60,159 nt of DNA from CAVOGJ01 sp963700865 (GCA_963700865.1 CAVOZC010000015.1:1-60159), one strand, 5' to 3'; counted from the first letter of the stretch, positions 39,587 to 50,498 are shown. Translations and numbers: made by a program. Notes: generated by a model not told the origin, from the letters alone.

Positions 39587-41713
39587 ATGAACAAGGCGGA
39601 AATCCACGATCAAGCGACCCTGCTGGGTCATCCCACGGGACTTTACACGCTCTTTTTTGCCGAAATGTGGGAACGATTTTCCTACTACGGCATGCGTGCG
39701 CTGCTCGTGCTGTACATGATCAAGGGCTTTCTCGGTTTCGAGGACGAGCAGGCCTACACCGTCTATGGCGCCTACACGGCCCTGGTTTACATGACGCCTT
39801 TTATCGGCGGCATGCTGGCCGATCGAATCCTGGGTCGCCGCATCGCGATCATCATTGGTGGCCTCTTTATGTCCGCGGGGCATCTTTTGATGACGGTTCA
39901 ATCGGATTGGCCTTTCTATTTTGCCCTGGCCTTACTGATCGTCGGCAATGGCTTCTTTAAACCAAATATTTCCACGACAGTGGGTGCCCTTTATGGGCCG
40001 GGCGATCCGCGGCGCGACGCGGGCTTCAACATTTTTTACACCGGCATCAATCTTGGTGCGGCGATGAGCCCGCTCATCTGCGGTTACGTCGGCGAAACGT
40101 ACGGCTGGCATTACGGTTTTGGTCTCGCCACGATCGGGATGTTGATCGGACTGGCGGTCTTCGTGATGCCCAACTTCATTACTTCCGCACTGATTCTCAC
40201 CGGCGGCGCTGGCCTCGGCAATCGGGCTTTGCCTGTTTCGCCCGGACAACAATTGGGCCATCGGCATCAATATTTTCGTCGCGATTTGCTTAATGACTTC
40301 GGCGACGATCGCCTGTACCGCACTCTCGCGTGGCGGACTGCCGAAATGGGCCGTGCGCGACCGGAAGGCCGCGACGGACGGCACGATTGGAAAGTCTACC
40401 TGGGCATCGCACTCGCCATTCCCACCTTGGCCCTGCTCGTCTGCGGCTTTTCCCCGTTCATGAAAAGTAGCAGTGAGATTAAGACCAACGATGAGCGAAT
40501 GGCCGAGCGAGTCACCCTGATCGAGAAGTACGATTTGTCACCAGAGGTCGTGGCGGCCGTCAAGAAGGTGGGCATTCAGGTGGAGCAAAAGGCGCGAGGC
40601 AAGCCGTTTCAGTTCATCAATGCCGAGCGAATTGAACAGATCGATGCCAAAGGCGGCATTTGGAAGATCGTGGCCGTGTTTCTGGCCGAGGTCAGCAAGC
40701 CGGCCGGATTGGTGCTGACCGTCATTGGCGCCCTGGCTTTTGGTTTTCTGTTCCTGGAAACGTTTCGACTCGACAAGGTGCCCCGCGAACGGATGCTGGC
40801 CGCCCTGATCCTCATCTTCTTCAATATGCTGTTCTTCGCCTTCTTCGAGCAGGCGGGCAGCAGCATCAACAATTTCACGGATCGAAACGTGGATCGGGTC
40901 GAAGAAGCTCGCGTCGTCACCGAGGACATGGTGGGACAGACGATTCGCCTGCAACCGACCCAAGCACAGCTCGGATATATCCGCGATGGCGAAGTGTTCA
41001 CGCTTTCCGATCTGGACGAACTCCGCCAGGTCGTGCAGGAGACGGGGACCAGCAGATTCTCGACTTTCGACATCAGTTGGACCATCGCTCCGGAAAATGT
41101 GGGCATGGGAATTGCCAATCGCCGGGACGAGCTTCCCGCCTCGATGTTCCAGTCCGTGAATGCCGTCTTCATCCTCATCTTTGCCATCGCATTTAATTGG
41201 ATGTGGGCGAAGCTGCGCACATGGAATCTTGATCCCAGCGCCCCGGTGAAGTTTGGTTTCGGTCTCGTGCAGTTGGGACTTGGTTTCGGCGCATATTACC
41301 TCGGTGCCCGCTTTGCGAACGCACAGGGCATGGTCATGGTGCTGTGGCTGATTTTGGGATATTTGCTGCAGACAACGGGGGAACTCTGCTTATCGCCCGT
41401 CGGACTCTCCACAATGACCAAACTCAGCCCGAAACATCTCGTCAGCACGCTGATGGGCGCCTGGTTCCTGGCCACCGCGTTCAGCCAATACTTGGCGGCG
41501 ATCATTTCGCAGTTCACCAGCGTCGGCAGCGAAGGTGGGGACACCGCGAGCACCAGCGCGTTTCCGGCACCGATCGAAACCGTGAATCTATACGGCGGCG
41601 TGTTTGGAAAACTGGCCCTGACCGCCATGTTATGCGGCCTGGTGTGCCTGATCTTATCCCCGGTCTTGAAGGCCTGGATGCACGAGGACAAGTTTACGGA
41701 GAGCGAAGGGTAG
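39587..41713 (+). CDS. POT/PTR family peptide transporter (pair of compensating frameshifts)
   Basis: Starts at the ATG at 39587 with GGAG upstream. The family motifs FFAEMWERFSYYGMRALLVLY and GNGFFKPNIS are clear, then the sequence turns to nonsense between about 40213 and 40380 before becoming POT-like again. In the +1 frame this segment reads AIGLCLFRPDNNW and FVAICLMTSATIACTALSRGG, a normal membrane helix. One gained and one lost base would explain it. Total about 708 residues. A large insert (about 300-480) separates later helices, as in other planctomycete members. Proton-coupled di/tripeptide uptake is expected. Confidence 0.82.
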   Translation: MNKAEIHDQATLLGHPTGLYTLFFAEMWERFSYYGMRALLVLYMIKGFLGFEDEQAYTVYGAYTALVYMTPFIGGMLADRILGRRIAIIIGGLFMSAGHLLMTVQSDWPFYFALALLIVGNGFFKPNISTTVGALYGPGDPRRDAGFNIFYTGINLGAAMSPLICGYVGETYGWHYGFGLATIGMLIGLAVFVMPNFITSALILTGGAGLGNRALPVSPGQQLGHRHQYFRRDLLNDFGDDRLYRTLAWRTAEMGRARPEGRDGRHDWKVYLGIALAIPTLALLVCGFSPFMKSSSEIKTNDERMAERVTLIEKYDLSPEVVAAVKKVGIQVEQKARGKPFQFINAERIEQIDAKGGIWKIVAVFLAEVSKPAGLVLTVIGALAFGFLFLETFRLDKVPRERMLAALILIFFNMLFFAFFEQAGSSINNFTDRNVDRVEEARVVTEDMVGQTIRLQPTQAQLGYIRDGEVFTLSDLDELRQVVQETGTSRFSTFDISWTIAPENVGMGIANRRDELPASMFQSVNAVFILIFAIAFNWMWAKLRTWNLDPSAPVKFGFGLVQLGLGFGAYYLGARFANAQGMVMVLWLILGYLLQTTGELCLSPVGLSTMTKLSPKHLVSTLMGAWFLATAFSQYLAAIISQFTSVGSEGGDTASTSAFPAPIETVNLYGGVFGKLALTAMLCGLVCLILSPVLKAWMHEDKFTESEG

Positions 41714-42944
41714 GCGCTGAACCGGTCTGCGGCTCTGCCGAAGGCGGAGGCGTCGTTGGACCAGTATCGTCAGTGGTGGGAACCACCAATGGCGGTGGCT
41801 CGGCGTCGACGGAGCCACCGCCCCGGCCAGGCAACAGCCAATCGAGGCTGAGACTCACGACGATCAACAGCAGGAGCGGAACGAGCCAGGGCAGAGCCCC
41901 GACAACTGGCGAGGGCGCGGGCGGGGCGAACAGAGGCCGTACATTGGGAGTCGTCGCAAGTGCGAGATTCTCAAGTTCGGCGACTCGGCCCAGCGCGGCC
42001 ATCAGCGCAAGCGGAGTTTGAAAGCGGTCCCGCGGATTTTTTTGCAGTAGACGCAAGACGATTTCCGCAATTCCATCGGGGCAGTCCGCTCGCAGCATGC
42101 GCGGGTCTGGCGGCGGGTCCGAGGTGTGGCTGAGCAACTTCTGCAGCACCGTCCCATCAGGATACGGCGGCTGACCGGCAAGCATGTAATAGAAGGTGCA
42201 ACCGAGCGAGTAGAGGTCGCTGCGAACGTCGGCGTCCCGTGGGTCCCGACCCTGTTCGGGGGAAATATAATCAAAGGTCCCGAGCGTCATGCCGCTCGCC
42301 GTGAGATCTTCATCAACCGATTCGACTTGACGCAAGCGAGCCAGTCCCATGTCGACCAGCTTGGCCTGCCCGGTCGTCGTCAACAGGACATTCGACGGTT
42401 TGATGTCTCGATGCACCACCTGACGGTCACAGGCATGATCGAGCGCATTGGCGATCTGGAACACGATATCCACGCTTTGAGCAATGGACAGTCGACCGCG
42501 ATTAGCAACCAGGTCGCGGAGATTTTCGCCATCGATGTATTCGAAAACGATGAAATTCCAGCCTTTGTCTTCGCCCACGAAATAAACGCGGGCGATATTC
42601 TCGTGATTCAGCCGCGCGGCACTCTGTGCCTCGACGCGAAAGCGACGCACCGTTTCGCTGGTGTCCGCATAGCGGTGCGTGAGGACTTTTACCGCGACCG
42701 TGCGATCCAATTGCAGATCAGTGCCCCGAAAAACGGTTCCCATCCCCCCACCGCCGACAAACTCTTCCAAGCGGAAGTGGCTCAGCTCATGACCCACTAG
42801 CGCCTGGCCAATGTCGCCGATCGTGAGCGGCGCGGCAGGCGTGGCACTGGCGGCAACGGGCGTTCGCTGCGAAATCGCCGTGGCGTCTTCATCTTCCGCG
42901 GCTGCGGATGCTGGCTGAGGTTCGTCGGTCATGATGCCCGCCAT
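41694..42944 (-). CDS. Membrane Ser/Thr protein kinase
   Basis: 416 residues. The kinase domain (about 57-320) has GGGGMG, VAVKV, HRDIKPSN and, unusually, DMG in place of DFG (VDMGLARL). A transmembrane helix (about 352-372) and a short Pro/Gly-rich tail end the protein without a sensor domain. Its ATG overlaps the rsgA stop (TAATG), so translation is coupled to rsgA. Its 3' end overlaps the convergent POT gene by 20 bp. Planctomycete kinases often carry large C-terminal domains; the short tail here could be native or the result of a frameshift. Confidence 0.88.
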   Translation of the reverse strand: MAGIMTDEPQPASAAAEDEDATAISQRTPVAASATPAAPLTIGDIGQALVGHELSHFRLEEFVGGGGMGTVFRGTDLQLDRTVAVKVLTHRYADTSETVRRFRVEAQSAARLNHENIARVYFVGEDKGWNFIVFEYIDGENLRDLVANRGRLSIAQSVDIVFQIANALDHACDRQVVHRDIKPSNVLLTTTGQAKLVDMGLARLRQVESVDEDLTASGMTLGTFDYISPEQGRDPRDADVRSDLYSLGCTFYYMLAGQPPYPDGTVLQKLLSHTSDPPPDPRMLRADCPDGIAEIVLRLLQKNPRDRFQTPLALMAALGRVAELENLALATTPNVRPLFAPPAPSPVVGALPWLVPLLLLIVVSLSLDWLLPGRGGGSVDAEPPPLVVPTTDDTGPTTPPPSAEPQTGSAPTLRSP

Positions 42945-44071
42945 TATACCTCGTCACACATCTGGCAATAACTCTCATAGCGTCTTGCGTCAAGGCGATT
43001 GTCAGCGACCGCGTCCTTGACAGCACACTCAGTTTCATGGGTATGAGTGCAGTTGGGATAGCGGCACTGGGAGACGTAGGGGCGAATATCGCGAAATAGC
43101 CCGGCAACTTCCTCCGGGATGACGTCCCACAGCTGGAACGTACGGATTCCCGGCGTATCGACGACATAGCCGCCGGCCGCCAGTGGTAACAGTACCGCCG
43201 CAGTGGTGGTGTGCCGCCCCTTCTCGTTCTCAGCGCTGACGGTTCGCACGGCAAGTTGGACGGCGGGGTCGAGCGCGTTGAGCAACGACGACTTACCCAC
43301 GCCGCTCTGACCGGCCACGGCTGTCTGCTTTCCCACGATTGCGCCTCGCAAGCGCTCGATACCAAAACCGGTTTTGGCCGACACGAACTGCACTTCATAT
43401 CCCATACGCCCATAGACGCCCGCCAACGGCTGTAGATCAGCAAGTCGAATCAAATCGGTCTTGTTGATGCAGATGACGGGCCGAATCTGCGTTTGCTCGG
43501 CCGAGACAAGCATGCGATCGATCAAGTGCGGTTTGATGGTCGGCTCGGCGGCACTCATGACGATCAACAACTGATCGACATTGGCCACGATCACGTGTCG
43601 GCGACCACGACTGGTCCGGGAGAGGCAACCGTAGCGGGGCTCGACCCGCTCAATGATACCCTCCCGCTCGTTGGCCAGGCGTATCAGCACGCGATCCCCC
43701 GTGGCGACAACGTGACGCTGGTCCGTATTGAGCGTTTTTAACAGGCGACGCGTGGCGCAATGGAAGAGTCGACCGTCGTCGACTCGAACGTCGCTCGCCA
43801 ACCCATGCACGCTCATGACACGGCCGGCAAGGCACTGGGACTCGTCCACCGCCAGCTGCCATCGTTCCCCGTCCGCGTCTTCGACCTGTTCCGCCGCCAG
43901 CACGGTCCGCTTGCGAGACAATTCGCCCTTGCCGCTGACTCGCTCCCGCCGCACCGAGTCGTCCATGCTCGTCTGGTCTTGTTCGTAGCGCTTGGTGAGA
44001 TCGACAGGGCGAGCACGGGAGGTGCGATTTTTGCGAAAATCGGCCCGAACTTTTTTCTTTTTTTTTCCCAT
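42944..44071 (-). CDS. rsgA: Ribosome small subunit-dependent GTPase A
   Basis: 375 residues with the circularly permuted GTPase order. An N-terminal OB-like domain precedes G4 NKTD, G5 SAKTG, G1 GQSGVGKSS and G3 DTPGIR. The C-terminal zinc knuckle is CRYPNCTHTHETEC. The basic N-terminal extension (about 60 residues) is longer than in E. coli. RsgA releases factors from the maturing 30S subunit. It sits between ftsH and the kinase gene, all in the same direction. Confidence 0.93.
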   Translation of the reverse strand: MGKKKKKVRADFRKNRTSRARPVDLTKRYEQDQTSMDDSVRRERVSGKGELSRKRTVLAAEQVEDADGERWQLAVDESQCLAGRVMSVHGLASDVRVDDGRLFHCATRRLLKTLNTDQRHVVATGDRVLIRLANEREGIIERVEPRYGCLSRTSRGRRHVIVANVDQLLIVMSAAEPTIKPHLIDRMLVSAEQTQIRPVICINKTDLIRLADLQPLAGVYGRMGYEVQFVSAKTGFGIERLRGAIVGKQTAVAGQSGVGKSSLLNALDPAVQLAVRTVSAENEKGRHTTTAAVLLPLAAGGYVVDTPGIRTFQLWDVIPEEVAGLFRDIRPYVSQCRYPNCTHTHETECAVKDAVADNRLDARRYESYCQMCDEV

Positions 44072-44090
44072 CAGACGGCTCGCGAGCGAG

Positions 44091-46117
44091 CTATAACGTC
44101 ACCTCTTCGGGAGCAATCGTTGTCGGCTTTGTGATCTTGGAACCTTCGGCTTCCTGTGCCGACGGACCGATCATTTCCCGAATGTCACTCTCACTGATTT
44201 CCTCACGCTCGACGAGGGCGTTTGCCAGCATATCAAGCTTGTCGCGATGCTTCGAAAGCAACTCCAGGGCTCGGTCGGATGATGAGTGCAGGATCTCCGC
44301 CACTTCCTCATCAATGATCTGCAGTGTGTGTTCGCTAAACTGACGCTGCTGATGCATTTCGCGTCCGAGAAACGGATCATCGTCGCTCATCTTATAGCTG
44401 ACCGGTCCCAATCGATCACTCATTCCCCATTTTGTCACCATTCGCCGAGCCATCTGGGTACCCCGCTCAAGATCGTTTTCCGCGCCGGCGCTGTACTCGT
44501 CATACACGAGCTTCTCCGCGGCACGGCCACCCAGAATAAAGGCCAGCCGATCACTCAGCTCGTGCTCGGAAATATTCATGCGATCCTCTTCGGGCAGCGT
44601 CTGGGTCACGCCCAGGGCTCGGCCGCGAGGAATGACGGTTACCTTGTGCACGCGGTCGTTGCCCCGCGTCAACCAGGCGATCAACGCATGGCCTGCCTCA
44701 TGGTAGGCCGTCTTTTCCTTCTCGTCCTCGGTCAGGATTTCCTCGCGTTTGGGTCCCATGAGGATCTTGTCGCGTGCATGCTCGAAGTCGTCCATGCTGA
44801 CAAAGTTTTTATCGTGCCTGGTCGCCCAGAGGGCCGCTTCATTGACCATATTGCGGATATCGGCGCCGGTCAGCCCCACCGTACCAGCGGCCAGACGCTC
44901 AAGGTCGACATCGTCCGACAGCGGCACATTGCGCACATGTACCTTGAAAATCGCCAGGCGACCCTTCAAAGTGGGACGATCGACGGTGATGTGGCGGTCA
45001 AAACGTCCGGGTCGTAAGAGGGCCGGGTCGAGCACGTCGGGCCGATTCGTGGCCGCCATGACAATTACCGAATCGGACGGCGCAAAACCGTCCATCTCAC
45101 TGAGAATCTGATTGAGTGTCTGCTCGCGTTCGTCGTGGCCACCGCCTAAACCGGCGCCCCGTTGACGTCCGACGGCATCAATCTCATCGATAAAAATAAT
45201 CGACGGTCCCGCATCCTTCGCGTTCTTGAACAGGTCGCGAACTCGACTCGCTCCCACGCCCACAAACATCTGGATGAACTCGGAGCCATTGACCGTAAAG
45301 AAAGGGACGTCCGCCTCGCCCGCGACGGCACGCGCCAGTAAGGTCTTTCCCGTCCCCGGAGGTCCATTGAGCAGCACACCTTTCGGGACGCGCCCACCCA
45401 AACGCTGAAACTTCTTTGGCTCGCGAAGGAAATCGACCAGCTCCTGCAAATCGGTCTTCACGCCCTCCAGGCCAGCGACATCGTCAAAAGTAATGCGAGC
45501 ATCGCCATGCTCGTAGCGCCGAGCCGTGCTCTTACTGAACCCCGAGAGGAAGCCGCCTCCCATGAGTTGATCACGCGTGCGGCGGAACATGTTCCACAGG
45601 AATACGAGAATCAAGACAGGAAGAATGACGCTGCCGAGCACCATCAACAGACCATAGCGATCTTCGATTGACTGGTGGATCTGGTGCACCTTGTTGGTCG
45701 CCAGCAGTTGTTCAAGTTCCTTCTTGCGATCCTCGCTCATGTTTCCGCTCAGCTCGACCGAAAATCGCTGCTTCAGCGGTACAACTTCGTTATTCTTCTT
45801 GGGTGGCTGAACCAGCTCGCCCTTTTCATTGTATTTCGCGGGCGTCGGGGGTGGCTTGCGAAACAAGCCGACCAGCTTATGTGCTGCCACGAAAGTGATC
45901 TGCGCCACATTGTCATCGCGCAGCTGTTCAATGAAGAAGTCCTCGCGGATCGTTGACGTCTGCTGTGACTGAAACCATAACAAGGCCAGCATGACGGTCA
46001 TCACGACCGCCATAAACATCCACATGTTCGGATTTCCGCGCCTGGGGACTTGTCACCTGGCTCTTTGGCCGATCCGGATTCGGGCGGGACTTTGCTCTTT
46101 TTCTCGCTCTTATTCAT
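44091..46117 (-). CDS. ftsH: ATP-dependent zinc metalloprotease FtsH (N-terminal frameshift)
   Basis: The long frame (46025-44091, 644 residues) starts inside the first transmembrane helix. It has the AAA Walker A GPPGTGKT, Walker B IIFIDEID, SRH, and M41 HEAGH zinc site. Upstream, an ATG at 46117 with an AGGAAAG SD opens a basic leader that reaches the same region in another frame. One missing base in the CCCC/GGGG run at 46044-46047 would join them and add about 30 residues. FtsH degrades membrane and regulatory proteins. As it is normally required, the break is probably an error. Confidence 0.92.
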
Positions 46118-46264
46118 CTCTTTCCTGACCTTTGCCACTCAAAGGGAAAGTCGTCCTTGCCGGGTAGCCGCAAGTGGTAACCGGGTATTCTAGCCAATTT
46201 TTGCGGCTGATCGAACATCACTCAGTGCTTAACCGAAATTCGCACGGGAAAATATCGCTGAGAA

Positions 46265-48949
46265 TCACTCTTCGCCGCTTTCCTGGCCAGTGGTTCTTTC
46301 CCCAGCATTCGCGCGACACTTCAGGTACAGACCAATTTTTGCCAGGCTGACAGGAGTCTCCAAGCGGGCTTGCATTTCCCGCGGTTCCGGCTCGTGGGGC
46401 GAAAAAGCCCGCTCCAGCGCCGCATATTCGCTCGCCATCAGCACGCGTTCGATCGGTACCTGCCGTCCTTGACTGGCCGCCTGCTGCAGGTGTTTACACA
46501 GCGTATCGGCGTCCAAGTTGCGGATCGCCTCGAGCTGCTCCAGGGAATAGCCATGTTCGACGACCAGCCACCAAGTCCAATCGTAGGTCGTGCGGATCGC
46601 CGGGTCGGGCCCTACGGTCGAACGACTCGGTCCGGCCGCGATCTGTGTCGAGCCCCCGTTCGGTTTTGCCGATTGTGGCATCTGTAGGTCTGTGGCAGCC
46701 AGCTGCGGAGGCGGTGCTTGACGATCGGCCTCATCGTTCCGCAGCCTCTCGCGATCGGTGAGGCAGGAAGCGGACCGATTGTTCTCGACCGTCGATGGCC
46801 GATTCATGTCCGTCGGGGCTGGTACGGATTGGGTGTCGAGCTCGCTCCCGAAGGTCGCCCGCAGTTTCTTCACAAGTCGCTTGGGCAGAGCCACTCGGCC
46901 CGTCTCGTGAGGTTCGTCCTTCATGACCCGGACTCCCGGTTCGGTCAATCGCAGCAACGGGCGATGAGGCTCCAACTCGAACTGCTCTACCCAACCCGAT
47001 CGCAACAGCATGTCGAGCAGGGCGGTGATTTCCGACTTACGAAGATCGCGCAATCGGCCAAAGGTGGAAAGCCTGTCCAGGCGAAGTTTCTTGAGGCGGG
47101 CCGATTGCGAGCCAAACAGCATTTCCGCGACCGTTGATTTGCCGAAGCGTTCGTTTGCCCGAGCCACACCGCTCAGCGCGATCCGAACAACGGTCCGCAC
47201 CGCCGCGTCTTCCCGTAAGTTCACCATCGCTTGATCCGCGACCGGATCCCCCCGGCAAATGTCGCAGTTCCGACAGGGCTGAGTCGAGAGTTCTCCAAAG
47301 TACTTGAGAATCTCTAATTGGCGACATCCGCGCGTGAAGGCGTAATCCACCATCCGCTGTAATTTTTCATAATCATAAGCCTTGCGTTGGGCCATCGCCT
47401 CAAAGTCAATCTCGAGCGCGTCGAACGACTTGTCCGGCTGCGTGACGTGGATGGCTCGACCGCGAAACGGCGGCACGTAATGAAAGAGTTCCAGCTGTGA
47501 GAGCTCGGCCAGTGCCTTGCGGACAGCCGCCGGTGACAGTTCGGATTGGTCGATCAGCCGCTGCAGGTCGACGTAGACCGGTTCGTACCGCATGTCACCG
47601 ACCAGGCGCTCCGCCAGCCGGGCAATGCGGCGTGCGTTTCTTGCTTTGGGCGGGAGAAACTCGGCAATCGTGGGTGCTTCGCTATCAATCTGCAGCACAG
47701 CCATGTTGCGATGAGGATCGAGCCGCTGAATGGCACCGGCCTTTTCCAGCAGCCGCTCGCAGGTGCCCACCCCCTCATTGCTGATATCCAACCCTAACCG
47801 CTCGCGCAGTTCCTGTTGTGTCACCTCGAGCGGATCGTCAGTCTGGCCGCGTAAGTAGTCGAAGACTTGCCGTACAACCCGGCTATCCGGGTACGCGCTC
47901 TCAATGAAGTACTTTTGAATTCGCAAGTCGGCCGCCGCGTAGAGGAGCACACATGCCGACTCCTGGCCATCACGACCCGCCCTCCCCGCCTCCTGATAAT
48001 ACGCCTCGAGCGTTCCCGGCATGTTGTAGTGAATCACGAACCGCACATCGGGTTTGTCGATCCCCATGCCAAACGCATTGGTGGCCACGACGATCGGCGT
48101 GCGATCCTGCATAAAATCTTCCTGCACCCGCTTCCGCTCGTCAGGTTGCAACCCGGCGTGATACGCGCCCACCGCACGGCCACTCGCCACGGCCGCTCGA
48201 TTGGCCACCAGTTCGCAAGCCTTCCTCGTCGAGACATAAATGATGCCGGAACCCTGGTGCCGTCTTACCAGCCGGTCGATCGAATCGTCTTTTTCATGAG
48301 AACTCGAGTGCGGAATCACCTGGTAACGCAAGTTTTCGCGGGCGAACCCGGCGACAAACGTAGCGGGGCTCGACAATTGCAATTGCTCCACCACATCGCT
48401 TTGCACATCCGGAGTCGCCGTCGCAGTCAGCGCGATGGTGGGGGGAGCCCCGATGCGCTGGCGATACATGCCCAGGCGGGAATAATCGTGGCGAAAGTCA
48501 TGCCCCCATTCGCTGATGCAATGTGCCTCGTCGACGGCGAGCATCTTCACACCGACCGATCGCACAATCTCGACAAACCGCTGGCTACGAAAGCGTTCAG
48601 GAGCCACATACACCAGCGTGTACTCGCCGCGTAACAGCCCGTCCAAGCGCTCGTGTTGCTCCTGCCCCGAAAGCGTACTATTGATGAATGTCGCCGCGAT
48701 GCCCTTTTCGCGGAGTGCATCGACCTGATCCTTCATCAACGCAATCAGCGGCGAAATGACCAGCGTCAATCCGCCCAGCATCAAAGCCGGCAGCTGATAA
48801 CAAAGACTCTTGCCCCCGCCCGTGGGCATGATGCACAGACAATCCCGGCCCGCAAGAACCGTGTTGATGACCTCTCGCTGAGCCGGTCGGAAAGCGCGCA
48901 ACCCGAATCTGGCAAGATAGTCGTCCGGCGATTCGTGCGTTGTACTCAT
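46265..48949 (-). CDS. recQ: ATP-dependent DNA helicase RecQ with extended C-terminus
   Basis: 894 residues from the ATG at 48949 (MSTTHESPDDYL), where the Q-motif region begins; the longer frame to 49054 is not family-like. It shows Walker A MPTGGGKS, DEAH (VDEAHCISEWGHDFRHDY), motif VI QEAGRAGRDG and a zinc-binding Cys set ending in CRNCDIC. The RQC-like winged helix follows. The last ~200 residues include a Gln/Pro-rich linker and a helical HTH_40-like end (YSLEQLEAIR). It is longer than E. coli RecQ (about 610). Role: unwinding in recombination and fork repair. Confidence 0.93.
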   Translation of the reverse strand: MSTTHESPDDYLARFGLRAFRPAQREVINTVLAGRDCLCIMPTGGGKSLCYQLPALMLGGLTLVISPLIALMKDQVDALREKGIAATFINSTLSGQEQHERLDGLLRGEYTLVYVAPERFRSQRFVEIVRSVGVKMLAVDEAHCISEWGHDFRHDYSRLGMYRQRIGAPPTIALTATATPDVQSDVVEQLQLSSPATFVAGFARENLRYQVIPHSSSHEKDDSIDRLVRRHQGSGIIYVSTRKACELVANRAAVASGRAVGAYHAGLQPDERKRVQEDFMQDRTPIVVATNAFGMGIDKPDVRFVIHYNMPGTLEAYYQEAGRAGRDGQESACVLLYAAADLRIQKYFIESAYPDSRVVRQVFDYLRGQTDDPLEVTQQELRERLGLDISNEGVGTCERLLEKAGAIQRLDPHRNMAVLQIDSEAPTIAEFLPPKARNARRIARLAERLVGDMRYEPVYVDLQRLIDQSELSPAAVRKALAELSQLELFHYVPPFRGRAIHVTQPDKSFDALEIDFEAMAQRKAYDYEKLQRMVDYAFTRGCRQLEILKYFGELSTQPCRNCDICRGDPVADQAMVNLREDAAVRTVVRIALSGVARANERFGKSTVAEMLFGSQSARLKKLRLDRLSTFGRLRDLRKSEITALLDMLLRSGWVEQFELEPHRPLLRLTEPGVRVMKDEPHETGRVALPKRLVKKLRATFGSELDTQSVPAPTDMNRPSTVENNRSASCLTDRERLRNDEADRQAPPPQLAATDLQMPQSAKPNGGSTQIAAGPSRSTVGPDPAIRTTYDWTWWLVVEHGYSLEQLEAIRNLDADTLCKHLQQAASQGRQVPIERVLMASEYAALERAFSPHEPEPREMQARLETPVSLAKIGLYLKCRANAGERTTGQESGEE

Positions 48950-49296
48950 GCCTGCGGTCATCACTGCCTGATTCGGTCCCTCGCTCGCCAGGTCATGACC
49001 GCGGAAAGCCATACCAACGCCGCGGCAGAGGCCTTGGTGCAAGAAAGCACCCACCTCCTCCCAGGTCAGGCTGCACGCCTCGACCCGCCGCTAAGCCACC
49101 GATTATAGAAGCCATGCCGTCTCGAGTGAAAGGGTCGCAAACCTTCCGTTTGCCGCGACCGCGGCGGGTGGTAGAGCCCCGCGCCGGGATGAATTGCGTC
49201 ACGTCCTCCGCTAAACTGTCACCATCGCTGTCCGGGAGGGTTCCGCGCCCTCGCCCCCTCCGACCCACGTCGGCCGTCCAACGATCGGAACGCACC
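48950..49296. other. Divergent intergenic region, no gene seen
   Basis: 347 bp between recQ and the divergent Rieske oxygenase gene. The open frame of the oxygenase extends into it, but the translation is low-complexity Arg/Pro-rich, so I treat it as non-coding. Confidence 0.4.
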
Positions 49297-50481
49297 ATGA
49301 TCCCAGCGCGACTGACCGGCGATCACTTCACGCACCGCTCCGTCTTCGATCGGGAAACGGAGCGCATTTTTCGCACGCATTGGCTGTGTGCCATCCGCGC
49401 CGAGGCAATCGATCAACCGGGCCAATATGCCACCGCCAACGTCGAGAACGCACGCCTGCTGCTGATGCGCGGGAAGGATGGTGTCGCCCGAGCCATGCAC
49501 AATGTCTGCCGGCATCGGGGAGCGATCATGGTGGATGAAGCACAGGGTACCCTGACGGGCGGCTGTGTTACCTGCCCTTATCATGCCTGGGCCTATGACG
49601 ATCATGGCCGGCTGATGCGTGCACCCAATCTGCTGGATGACGACGATCGGTCTGCCTTGGGCCTGAACGCCGTCGCCTGCCAGGAATGGAATGGCTACCT
49701 GATGCTGAACTTGACGGGCCACGGTGATTTGCCAGCGGCCTTCGCCCCGCTGCAGGAAAAGGTGCAGGCCTGGGACATGCCCCAGTTACGGATCGCCGCC
49801 TCGCTTCACTACGAGGTCGCTGCAAACTGGAAGCTGCTTTTTCACAATTATAGCGAGTGCTACCACTGCCCCACGGTCCATCCCGCGCTGAATCGTTTGA
49901 CCCCATATCGGTCGGCAGCCAACGATCTGCTGGACGGTGCCTTCCTGGGCGGGCCGATGCGTTTAAACGAGGGCGTGGCCACGATGTCAATCAGCGGCCA
50001 AGCCATCACCGCTCCGTTGCCCCGTCTCTCGGTGCAAGAACGGCGACAAGTCGCCTATTACACCGTCTTCCCCAACATGTTTATCAGCACCCATCCCGAT
50101 TATGTGATGGTTCATCGGCTCCAGCGGCACGATGTGGACGCCACGGCCGTGACGTGTGAATTCCTGTTCCATCCCTCGGCCTTGGCCACACCCGGGTTTG
50201 ACGCGGGGCCTGCCGTCGAGTTCTGGGACCAGACAAATCGGCAAGACTGGGCCGTCTGCGAACGCGTCCAACAAGGTGCCGCCTCGCTCGGGTTCACCCC
50301 CGGGTTTTACACGTCGTTCGAGTCGGTCCTGCCGCACTTTGATGCACACTATCTGCAGGCGCTCGAACACGAGCCTGATGTCACTCCTCCCACGGGCGCG
50401 AGGGAAGGTGGCGGCACGAGCCAGAACCACCATGCGCCAGTCACTCTGCCGCCGGGAGAGTCGGGCTCTCCGTCCCCCTGA
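49297..50481 (+). CDS. Rieske [2Fe-2S] ring-hydroxylating-type oxygenase, alpha subunit
   Basis: 394 residues from the ATG at 49297. The Rieske cluster ligands are CRHRG and, about 20 residues later, CPYHAW. The mononuclear iron motif is NYSECYHCPTVHP in the SRPBCC catalytic domain. Length and layout fit a stand-alone alpha subunit of the phthalate/choline-monooxygenase-like group. No reductase or ferredoxin gene is adjacent, so the electron donor must come from elsewhere. The substrate is unknown. Confidence 0.88.
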   Translation: MIPARLTGDHFTHRSVFDRETERIFRTHWLCAIRAEAIDQPGQYATANVENARLLLMRGKDGVARAMHNVCRHRGAIMVDEAQGTLTGGCVTCPYHAWAYDDHGRLMRAPNLLDDDDRSALGLNAVACQEWNGYLMLNLTGHGDLPAAFAPLQEKVQAWDMPQLRIAASLHYEVAANWKLLFHNYSECYHCPTVHPALNRLTPYRSAANDLLDGAFLGGPMRLNEGVATMSISGQAITAPLPRLSVQERRQVAYYTVFPNMFISTHPDYVMVHRLQRHDVDATAVTCEFLFHPSALATPGFDAGPAVEFWDQTNRQDWAVCERVQQGAASLGFTPGFYTSFESVLPHFDAHYLQALEHEPDVTPPTGAREGGGTSQNHHAPVTLPPGESGSPSP

Positions 50482-50498
50482 GAACCGAGCCGGCCGCG

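Noticed and set aside
49190..49230. Possible -35/-10 promoter before the Rieske gene (TTGCGT and TAAACT)
   Set aside because: The spacing is only about 12 bp, too short for a sigma-70-type promoter.
48940..49296. N-terminal extension of the Rieske oxygenase frame
   Set aside because: Arg/Pro-rich translation unlike the family; the ATG at 49297 gives the expected length.
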